Positions 1-5,819 of a DNA stretch of 13,135 nucleotides are shown in pieces. The stretch lies in the NCBI GenBank assembly GCA_013821615.1, contig JACDGQ010000039.1, positions 1 through 13,135 on the forward strand. Direction: 5' to 3'. Every line of letters begins with the position of its first letter. The first letter of the stretch is position 1. A program made the translations under genes and the position numbers. This stretch comes from Planctomycetota bacterium. GTDB lineage: Bacteria > Planctomycetota > UBA11346. The notes under the pieces are model-generated. The model made no database searches, was not told where the DNA came from, and saw only the letters and a list, made by a program, of their open reading frames with translations.

Positions 1-1233
1 GGCCAGGGCGCCGCTGGCGAAGCGCTGCACCACCCGGCAGCCGGGGCAGAGCTCGCGCAGCAGCGCGAGGGTGCGGTTGAGCGCCGCGGGCGCGCCTTCG
101 GGGTAGAGGGTCTTCTCGAAGCGCGCCGAGCTGTCGGTGGCGACGCCCGTGCGCTGGCGGGTGCGGCGGATGCGCGCGGCCTTGAAGATCGCGGCCTCGA
201 TCAGGATGCCGCTGGTGTCGCCCTGCACCATGCTGCCCGCGCCGCCCATGATCCCGGCAAGGGCGAGCGCGCGCCTGCCGTCGGCGATGACCACGTCGTC
301 GCCGGCCAGCGCGTGGCTGCGCCCGTCGAGGGTGGTGAAGGCCTCGCCGGCGGCGGCGTCGCGCACCATCACGGTGGTGCCGTCCAGCTCGCGGCGGTCG
401 AAGGCGTGCAGCGGTTCGCCGACCTCAAGCATGACGAAGTTGGTGAGGTCGACGAGCAGGCCGAGCGGGCGCACGCCGACGCTGGTCAGCAGGTCCTGCA
501 TCCACGCCGGCGACGGGGTGTTGGCGACGCCGTCGACGACCGCGCCGGCATAGGCGGTGCAGCCGTCGCTGCTCAGCTCGGCGCGCCACGGCCCGGCGTC
601 GACCGCCCAGGCGGTGTCGAGCGGCGCCGGCGGCGGCACGCCCAGGATGGCCGCGATCTCGCGCGCCCAACCCCACTGGCCCCACAGGTCCGGGCGGTGG
701 GTGATCGCGGCGTTCTCGATGATCAGCACGCTGTAGCCCAGGCCGAGCGCTTCGCGCAGCGGGGTGCCCGCGGCCAGACCCGCGTCCAGCACCAGGATGC
801 CGTCGTGCCCACCGGGCAGGCCGAGCTCGTCGGCAGCGCAGATCATGCCCTCGCTGGGTTCGCCGCGCAGCTTGGCGGCCTTGATCGTGATGGTCGCTGG
901 CGCGCCGTCCTTGCCGGGCATGGTCAGGGTGGTGCCGATGGTCGCGACCGCCACGGTCTGCCCGACGGCGACGTTGGGCGCGCCGCAGACGATGGGCGCC
1001 GGGGCGCCGCGGCCGATGTCGACGGTGGTGACGCGCAGGCGGTCGGCGCCGGGATGCTGGGCGCAGGTCAGGACCTTGCCCACCACCACGCCGGCGAGGG
1101 CGGGCCCGGCGACCTCGACGTCGGACTCGAACTCGGCGACGCGCAGGGTCAGCGCCTTCTGCAGCTCCGCGACCGGCATGGGCAGGGTCTGCAAGTCGAG
1201 GAGGCGCTTGATCCAGTTCAGACTGACGCGCAT
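1..1233 (-). CDS. pheT: Phenylalanyl-tRNA synthetase beta subunit, N-terminal half (gene runs off the left edge)
   Basis: This is the beta chain of the alpha2-beta2 cytoplasmic enzyme that charges tRNA-Phe. The frame is open from an ATG (complement of 1231-1233) to the first base and gives 411 residues of the roughly 800 usual for the family, so the B5, catalytic-like and anticodon-binding domains lie outside. It opens with MRVSLNWIKRLLDL, the classic PheT start. An EMAPII-like tRNA-binding fold follows at about residues 40-150 (GVVVGKVL, HPGADRLRV, CGAPN). The B3/B4 editing region spans about 205-370, with RPLGLLVDLTNFVMLEVGEP, LHAFD, and an IFKAARIRRTRQRTG...SSARFEKTL block. A GGAG lies about six bases before the ATG. 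The gene is divergent from the NUDIX operon. pheS, normally upstream, is absent here, so pheT stands apart from it. Identification is secure. Confidence 0.96.
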   Translation of the reverse strand, partial: MRVSLNWIKRLLDLQTLPMPVAELQKALTLRVAEFESDVEVAGPALAGVVVGKVLTCAQHPGADRLRVTTVDIGRGAPAPIVCGAPNVAVGQTVAVATIGTTLTMPGKDGAPATITIKAAKLRGEPSEGMICAADELGLPGGHDGILVLDAGLAAGTPLREALGLGYSVLIIENAAITHRPDLWGQWGWAREIAAILGVPPPAPLDTAWAVDAGPWRAELSSDGCTAYAGAVVDGVANTPSPAWMQDLLTSVGVRPLGLLVDLTNFVMLEVGEPLHAFDRRELDGTTVMVRDAAAGEAFTTLDGRSHALAGDDVVIADGRRALALAGIMGGAGSMVQGDTSGILIEAAIFKAARIRRTRQRTGVATDSSARFEKTLYPEGAPAALNRTLALLRELCPGCRVVQRFASGALA

Positions 1234-1323
1234 GGCGGCTCCGGTGGCGGCGCGGCCGCACGGGTGGAGCGGCCCAGGTTCGGGAGGTGGGCGGGGATGC
1301 AAGGGGGGCCCTGCTGGCCCCCG

Positions 1324-1477
1324 GTCCGGGAGTCCGGAAGTCCGGAAGTCGGGGACGCTGCGGCCTGGCGGGCGCACCGGCAGCCTCTAGTCCTGCGGAA
1401 CTGGAGCCGCGGGGACTGACACGAGCAGCCCCCGCGAGCCGAGACTTCCGGACTTCCGGACTTTTGGACTTCCGGAC
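1324..1477. repeat. Inverted pair of octamer tandem arrays (GTCCGGAA / TTCCGGAC)
   Basis: Four 8-base units (GTCCGGGA, GTCCGGAA twice, GTCGGGGA) run from 1324 to 1355. Four units on the opposite strand sense (TTCCGGAC twice, TTTTGGAC, TTCCGGAC) run from 1446 to 1477. The arrays are reverse complements of each other and are separated by 90 bases, so the spacer could fold as a long stem or cruciform. The element lies between the divergent pheT and NUDIX genes and ends just before the proposed NUDIX promoter. No terminal target duplication or transposase is visible. Confidence 0.85.
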
Positions 1478-1485
1478 CCCTGCAG

Positions 1486-1514
1486 TTGCCACCGCTTCCC
1501 CGGCCCCTTAGTCT
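1486..1514 (+). promoter_or_regulatory. Possible sigma70-type promoter for the NUDIX-mla-pldA operon
   Basis: TTGCCA at 1486-1491 is followed by a 17-base spacer and TAGTCT at 1509-1514. The -35 matches the consensus at five of six positions and the -10 at three of six. Transcription would start at or next to the GTG at 1522, implying a leaderless mRNA, which fits the absence of a Shine-Dalgarno sequence. The match is weak in a GC-rich background and is inference only. Confidence 0.3.
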
Positions 1515-1521
1515 CGTCCCC

Positions 1522-2073
1522 GTGGCCTCGGCACGATTCACCAGCGCCCGTACGATCTTCGCTTCGCCGCGCTTCGCGTTGATGGAGGAGACCTTCGCCA
1601 CGTCGGACGGCGCGGTGGTGCGCCCGGTGATCCACCACCCGGGCGCGGTCGCGATCCTCGCCCAGCCGACTCCCGACACGCTGCTGCTGGTGCGCCAATA
1701 TCGGTATCCGATCCGTCGCTGGACGCTGGAGATCCCCGCCGGCACGCGCGTCCCGGGCGAGGCCCCGGAGGCCACCGCGGCGCGCGAACTGCAGGAAGAG
1801 GCCGGCTTCAGCGCCGCGCACTTAGAGGAACTCACCCGCTTCCTGCCCGCGGTCGGGGTCTCCGATGAAGAGCTCATCATCTACCGCGCCACCGGCCTCA
1901 GTGAGATCGCCGCGGCCCCCGAGCACGGCGAGCTGGTGGCGCGCGAGGTGGTCGCGCTCGGCCGCGTGCCCGCGCTGCTGGCGGAAGGCCTGATCTGCGA
2001 TGCCAAGACGCTCTTCGCCCTGGTCCTGATCGGCCTGCCGGTCTCCTTCGCCAAGGCGGCCGCCCATGACTGA
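1522..2073 (+). CDS. NUDIX hydrolase, ADP-ribose pyrophosphatase type
   Basis: The predicted cytosolic protein has 183 residues and should hydrolyse ADP-ribose or a similar nucleoside diphosphate sugar to AMP and a sugar phosphate. A complete NUDIX box (G-x5-E-x7-RELQEEAGF) lies at about residues 74-96. It is preceded by VRQYRYPIRRWTLEIPAG, the signature that separates ADP-ribose pyrophosphatases from other NUDIX enzymes. I chose the GTG at 1522 because the family's N-terminal strand begins right after it. An in-frame TTG at 1486 would add 12 residues but would start inside the proposed -35 element. Neither start has a clear ribosome binding site. The last eight bases overlap the start of mlaE, so the two are probably translationally coupled. 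The exact substrate cannot be told from sequence. Confidence 0.9.
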   Translation: MASARFTSARTIFASPRFALMEETFATSDGAVVRPVIHHPGAVAILAQPTPDTLLLVRQYRYPIRRWTLEIPAGTRVPGEAPEATAARELQEEAGFSAAHLEELTRFLPAVGVSDEELIIYRATGLSEIAAAPEHGELVAREVVALGRVPALLAEGLICDAKTLFALVLIGLPVSFAKAAAHD

Positions 2074-2935
2074 ACCGCACGCGCACGACGACCACCACCG
2101 CACCACCACCAACGCCATCCCGCAGTTCGCGATGGAGAAGAGTGCGCTGGTGATGTCCTCGACCGGACGCGGCATCCTCGACCGTGCCCAGGTCGCCGGG
2201 CGTGCCCTGCTGCTGTTGTGGTCGGCCGTCCTGCACGTGGTCGAGGTCAAGCGCAGCATCCCGATGCTGCTGCGCCAGATCGAGTTCTGCGGTTTCGGCT
2301 CGCTGCTGGTGTTGGCACTGATCAGCGGCCTGACGGGCATGATCATGGCGGTGCAGACCGGCATCGCCCTGGAGGGCTACAGCCAGACCGACCTGCTGGG
2401 CGGCATCATCGGCGTGACCTTCTGTCGCGAACTCGGTCCGATCTGGGCGGCGGTCATCATCCTCGCCCGCGTCGGCGCCGGCATGGCCGCCGAGCTCGGC
2501 ACCATGGCGGTCAACGACGAGATCGACGCCCTGCGCGCGATGAGCATCGACCCGGTGCGCTATCTGGTGATGCCGCGCATCCTCGCCCTGGCGATCATCA
2601 TGCCGCTGCTCGCCGCGGTCTCGGACTTCGTCGGCATGCTCGGCGGCGCGCTCATCGCCAAGGCGACCTTCGGGACGCTGATCACCACCTTCTTCGAGTC
2701 GGCCAAGAACAGCCTGGCCTTCCTCGACGTGTCGTCGGGCCTGTTCAAGTCCTTCGTCTTCGCCTGCCTGATCGGCACCATCGCCTGCGACCAGGGCATG
2801 AACACCACCGACGGCGCCGAAGGCGTCGGCCGCTCGACCACCAAGACCGTCGTGCTCAGCATCATCTTCGTGCTGCTGATGGACCTGTTCCTGACCTCAT
2901 TCGTGCAGCTCGCCATGAAGCGGCTCCTCGCATGA
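2066..2935 (+). CDS. mlaE: MlaE-family ABC transporter permease
   Basis: Inner-membrane permease of an MCE lipid transporter, 289 residues, longer than the roughly 260 of E. coli MlaE because of an N-terminal extension of about 40 residues. The family block is at about 121-171 (RELGPIWAAV, ARVGAGMAAELGTM, NDEIDALRAMSIDP, YLVMPR). Hydrophobic segments lie around 75-100, 112-135, 170-200, 225-242 and 262-282. The extension begins with a histidine-rich stretch (HAHDDHH, residues 5-11) whose role is unknown. The ATG at 2066 has AAGG about ten bases upstream and overlaps the NUDIX gene; a second ATG at 2132 would remove the His-rich part but has no ribosome binding site. The stop overlaps the mlaF start as ATGA. 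By family knowledge a dimer of this subunit pairs with MlaF and MlaD. Transport direction cannot be read from the sequence. Confidence 0.95.
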   Translation: MTEPHAHDDHHRTTTNAIPQFAMEKSALVMSSTGRGILDRAQVAGRALLLLWSAVLHVVEVKRSIPMLLRQIEFCGFGSLLVLALISGLTGMIMAVQTGIALEGYSQTDLLGGIIGVTFCRELGPIWAAVIILARVGAGMAAELGTMAVNDEIDALRAMSIDPVRYLVMPRILALAIIMPLLAAVSDFVGMLGGALIAKATFGTLITTFFESAKNSLAFLDVSSGLFKSFVFACLIGTIACDQGMNTTDGAEGVGRSTTKTVVLSIIFVLLMDLFLTSFVQLAMKRLLA

Positions 2936-3882
2936 GCGATACGCCCACGCGGGATCCCGCCAGCGTTCCGGAGCCGGTGCCCGCGCCCGTGGCGGCAGCG
3001 CCGCCCGGGACTTCGTCGGGCTCGTCTTCGTTGGCCACCAAGAGCCCGCGCGGCGGCTGGACGCGCCAGGAGCTCGAGCGCGCCTCGCGCCTCGCCCCGG
3101 TGCCGCCGGACAAGCAGGTGCTGATGCGCATCCGCGACCTGCACAAGCATTTCGGCCACCGCCACATCCTGCGTGGCATCGACATCGACGTCTACAAGGG
3201 CGAGACCCTGGTCATCCTCGGCGGTTCCGGCTCGGGCAAGACCACCCTCATCCGCCACATCATGGGCATGCTGCGCAGCGATGCCGGCGCGGTGACCGTG
3301 GGCGACCTCAACCTCAACGCCGCGACCCCCGAGCAGATGGCCGGCTACCGCCGGCGCATGGGCGTGGTCTTCCAGATGGCGGCGCTGCTCAACTCGCTGA
3401 CCATCCTCGAGAACGTCGGTCTGCCCCTGGTCGAGGTCGATCGCCTGCCCGCCGACCAGGTGCGTGCGCGCGTCATCAAGGCGCTGAAGCAGGTCTTCCT
3501 GCCGGCGGAGGAGATCCTCCAACTCAAGCCCGCGGACCTCTCGGGCGGTATGCGCAAGCGCGTCGGCATCGCCCGCGCCATCATCCAGAACCCCGAGATC
3601 ATCCTCTACGACGAGCCCACCACCGGCCTCGACCCGGTGACCGTCAATGGCGTCAACGAGCTGACCCTCGAACTGCAGAAGTCGCTCGGCGTGACCTCGA
3701 TCGTCATCACCCACGATCTGCACGCCGCCTTCATGATCGCCGACCGCATCGCCATGCTCTACAAGGGCCGCATGATCGAGGTCGGGGACAAGGACCAGAT
3801 CAAGGCCTCGCAGCATCCGGTGATGCACCAGATGCTGACCGGCTCGACCAAGGGGCCGCTGACGGAGGGCTACACGTCGTGA
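2932..3882 (+). CDS. mlaF: MlaF-family ABC transporter ATP-binding protein
   Basis: Cytoplasmic ATPase that powers the MCE transporter, 316 residues. The nucleotide-binding domain begins near residue 62. Walker A is GGSGSGKTT (97-105), the Q-loop glutamine is Q148, the signature is LSGGMRKR (203-210), Walker B is IILYDEPTTGLDP (223-235), and the switch histidine is H261 in ITHD. All catalytic elements are intact. LSGGMRKR with its Met-Arg pair is typical of MlaF-type ATPases. Residues 1-60 form an extra Pro/Ala/Ser-rich tail not present in E. coli MlaF (about 270 residues) and are probably disordered. The ATG overlaps the mlaE stop by four bases. After the TGA comes a 367-base repeat-filled gap before mlaD. 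No MlaB-type STAS gene is adjacent. Confidence 0.95.
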   Translation: MSDTPTRDPASVPEPVPAPVAAAPPGTSSGSSSLATKSPRGGWTRQELERASRLAPVPPDKQVLMRIRDLHKHFGHRHILRGIDIDVYKGETLVILGGSGSGKTTLIRHIMGMLRSDAGAVTVGDLNLNAATPEQMAGYRRRMGVVFQMAALLNSLTILENVGLPLVEVDRLPADQVRARVIKALKQVFLPAEEILQLKPADLSGGMRKRVGIARAIIQNPEIILYDEPTTGLDPVTVNGVNELTLELQKSLGVTSIVITHDLHAAFMIADRIAMLYKGRMIEVGDKDQIKASQHPVMHQMLTGSTKGPLTEGYTS

Positions 3883-4249
3883 TCGACCACCATGCCCTGG
3901 ACCGCAGTCCCGTTTACAGCCGTGCCTTGGACAGCCGTGCATTGGACAGCCGTGCGAAGTGCGGAGTGCGGAGTGCGGGGTGCGCACCTGGCTCGTTGGT
4001 TTTCGCGCTGTCCGTGGGCTGGCTCGTCGGACCGCGCCGCTCCGTGCGGAAACGGTCACTCCGCACTCCGCACTCCGCACTCCGCACCCTCGTGGACACG
4101 GATGAGGTCGCTGCTGGACGGTCACTCCGCACTCCGCACTCCGCACTCCGCACCCATCTCCGCCTGCCCGCCGAAGCCCCCGACCCCATTTCTAATGCGT
4201 CCCCGGAAACGGGCCTATATTCCCCACCCATGCACGCCGCGGGTCACCA
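3883..4249. repeat. Repeat-filled gap between mlaF and mlaD (15-mer, heptamer arrays, 37-base direct repeat)
   Basis: No recognisable gene lies here. From about 3889 to 3955 there are 15-base units, the clearest being GCCGTGCCTTGGACA (3919-3933) and GCCGTGCATTGGACA (3934-3948), with two degraded units before and a partial one after. AGTGCGG heptamers follow at 3958-3985 (three exact, one variant). Their reverse complement CCGCACT is arrayed at 4061-4088 and again at 4127-4154 (three exact plus one variant each). The last two arrays lie inside a perfect 37-base direct repeat, 4053-4089 and 4119-4155, offset by 66 bases. The AGTGCGG and CCGCACT arrays face each other and could pair across about 75 bases. 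The final 95 bases are unique sequence. The frame from 3879 to 4253 is open throughout (see findings). Confidence 0.85.
4216..4221 (+). promoter_or_regulatory. Possible -10 element for an internal mlaD promoter
   Basis: TATATT lies 28 bases before the mlaD GTG, in the least GC-rich part of the gap (about 4186-4222). No convincing -35 hexamer is found at normal spacing. It would give mlaD and pldA transcription independent of the upstream genes. Weak evidence. Confidence 0.2.
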
Positions 4250-5809
4250 GTGAACAGCGAAGTCAAGGTCGGCATCCTGTTCTTCCTGGGTCTCGGCCTG
4301 GTGCTGTGGCTGACCATGTTCACCACCCAGCTCGGCCAGACCAAGGGCACCTACGCGGTCAACTTCCCGCGCGTCTCCAAGCTGAAGGAAGGCGACATGG
4401 TCACCTTCAACGGCGTGCGCGTTGGCACCATCACCGAGGTCGCGCCGGTGCTGCTCGCCGGCGCCCCGGTGGTGCAGGTCAGCTTCTCGATCCAGGCCGA
4501 GCGGCAGAAGTTCGTGCTGGTCGACGAACACACCCAGTTCCGCATCGTCCAGGCGGTGCTCGGCGGTTCGGCGCTCGACATGGCCTCGCATTCCGGCAAG
4601 CCCATCGCTCCCGATCTGGTGCGCGGCCACATGGGCTCAGACCCGGCCGGCTTCGACGAGGTCCTGGGCAGCGTCAAGGTGGTGATCGACGAGAACCGCG
4701 CCGAGATCAAGCAGGCCATCACCACCGTGCGCGAGAGCATGGAGAAGTTCGGCCGCGCCTCCGAGCAGATCGAGGCGCTGGTCAAGGAGAACCGCGCCGA
4801 GGTCGGCAAGGCGATCACCAACTTCTCGGAGATGTCCGAGCGCATCGCCAAACTCGTCGAGGAGAACCGCCAGGGCATCAAGGATTCGATCGCGCGCTTC
4901 GACGAGATGTCGCAGCAGATCCGCGACCTGGTCAAGGAGAACCGCGAGAGCGTCAAGTCGGCCGCTGAGAAGCTGCCGGTCGCGGTCCAGAACGTGGGCG
5001 ACGCGGCCAAGTCGATCCAGACCACCGTCGACGAGAACCGCGCCGACATCCGCAAGGCGATCGCCGACATCGCCAGCTTCACGCCCAAGCTCAACAAGAT
5101 CGGCGACAACCTCGAGGTCATCACCACCCAGATCGCCTCGGGCAAGGGCACCGTCGGCAAGCTGGTGTTCGAGGATACCCTGCACGACAAGGCGGTGCAG
5201 GCCGTCGACAGCCTCAACAACCGCCTCGAGGAGGTCAAGCCGCTCACCGGCGGCTTCAGCGAGACCAAGCTGTGGCTCGGCGTGGCGGGCGGCATCGACA
5301 CCAACACCAAGTCGAGCACCTACGGCGCCTACCTGCGCTACGAGCCCAAGCCGTGGAAGTTCTACGAGGGCGGCGTCAGCTACCGCACCGCTCCGGACGA
5401 GCGCGTGGTCAAGAGCGACGATCCCAACCGCTTCAACGTCGACTTCACCCTGCTGCTCGGCTGGCGCTTCGTCCCGGACGACGAGGCGCAGATCTACCAC
5501 CTCAGCCTGGCCGCCGGCATCATCGAGAGCCAGCCCGGCGTGACCGCGAGTTGGAGCTTCACCGACCGTCTCAGCCTCGACGTCATGGCGCGCGGCAAGG
5601 ACAACCAGCGCGACCAGGATGACCGCCGCTTCGAGGATGGCCACGTCATGCTGCGCGCCGCGCTCAGCTACCGCCTGTGGGACCGCATCACCATCAGCGC
5701 CGGCGGCAACGACCTGGGCGTCAAGCCGGGCGGCTGGGTGGCGCTCAGCGGCGAGCTGCTCGACAACGACCTGCGTGGCATCACCCAGGCCACGGCCCTC
5801 GGCAAGTAA
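4250..5809 (+). CDS. mlaD: MlaD-type MCE protein with helical stalk and C-terminal barrel-like domain
   Basis: A 519-residue MCE protein; E. coli MlaD has about 180. In order: a short cytoplasmic tail; a membrane helix at about 7-24; the MCE domain at about 33-125 (VSKLKEGDMVTFNGVRVGTI); a charged helical region at about 135-275 with five ENR tripeptides at 148, 180, 205, 230 and 262; the motif ASGKGTVGKLVFEDTL (296-311), common after the helices of long MCE proteins; and a C-terminal region at about 337-510 of alternating beta-strand character (YGAYLRYEPKPWKFYEGGVS, FTLLLGWRF, LRAALSYRLWDRITISAGGN). That last region resembles the barrel-like tail I recall from some deltaproteobacterial MCE proteins. 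MCE proteins usually form hexamers with a lipid-conducting pore. The GTG start is chosen because NSEVKVGILF is the usual opening; there is no good ribosome binding site. pldA follows after ten bases. Confidence 0.92.
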   Translation: MNSEVKVGILFFLGLGLVLWLTMFTTQLGQTKGTYAVNFPRVSKLKEGDMVTFNGVRVGTITEVAPVLLAGAPVVQVSFSIQAERQKFVLVDEHTQFRIVQAVLGGSALDMASHSGKPIAPDLVRGHMGSDPAGFDEVLGSVKVVIDENRAEIKQAITTVRESMEKFGRASEQIEALVKENRAEVGKAITNFSEMSERIAKLVEENRQGIKDSIARFDEMSQQIRDLVKENRESVKSAAEKLPVAVQNVGDAAKSIQTTVDENRADIRKAIADIASFTPKLNKIGDNLEVITTQIASGKGTVGKLVFEDTLHDKAVQAVDSLNNRLEEVKPLTGGFSETKLWLGVAGGIDTNTKSSTYGAYLRYEPKPWKFYEGGVSYRTAPDERVVKSDDPNRFNVDFTLLLGWRFVPDDEAQIYHLSLAAGIIESQPGVTASWSFTDRLSLDVMARGKDNQRDQDDRRFEDGHVMLRAALSYRLWDRITISAGGNDLGVKPGGWVALSGELLDNDLRGITQATALGK

Positions 5810-5819
5810 GGCTTCGGCG

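Noticed and set aside
313..1419. Plus-strand open frame of 368 codons over pheT
   Set aside because: pheT on the minus strand is unmistakable; this frame is its shadow and runs into the octamer array.
2560..4146. Long minus-strand open frame of 528 codons opposite mlaE-mlaF
   Set aside because: It is the antisense shadow of two clear genes. Its composition is Asp/His/Val/Leu-rich with no motif, as expected from GC-rich codon bias, and its start lies in the repeats.
3958..4154. CRISPR array
   Set aside because: The units are seven bases in direct contact without spacers, the 37-base repeat occurs only twice, and no cas gene is present.
3892..4968. Plus-strand frame of 358 codons running from the repeats into mlaD
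   Set aside because: It is out of frame with mlaD, and its first part only translates the repeats while the rest is an Arg/Gly-rich shadow.
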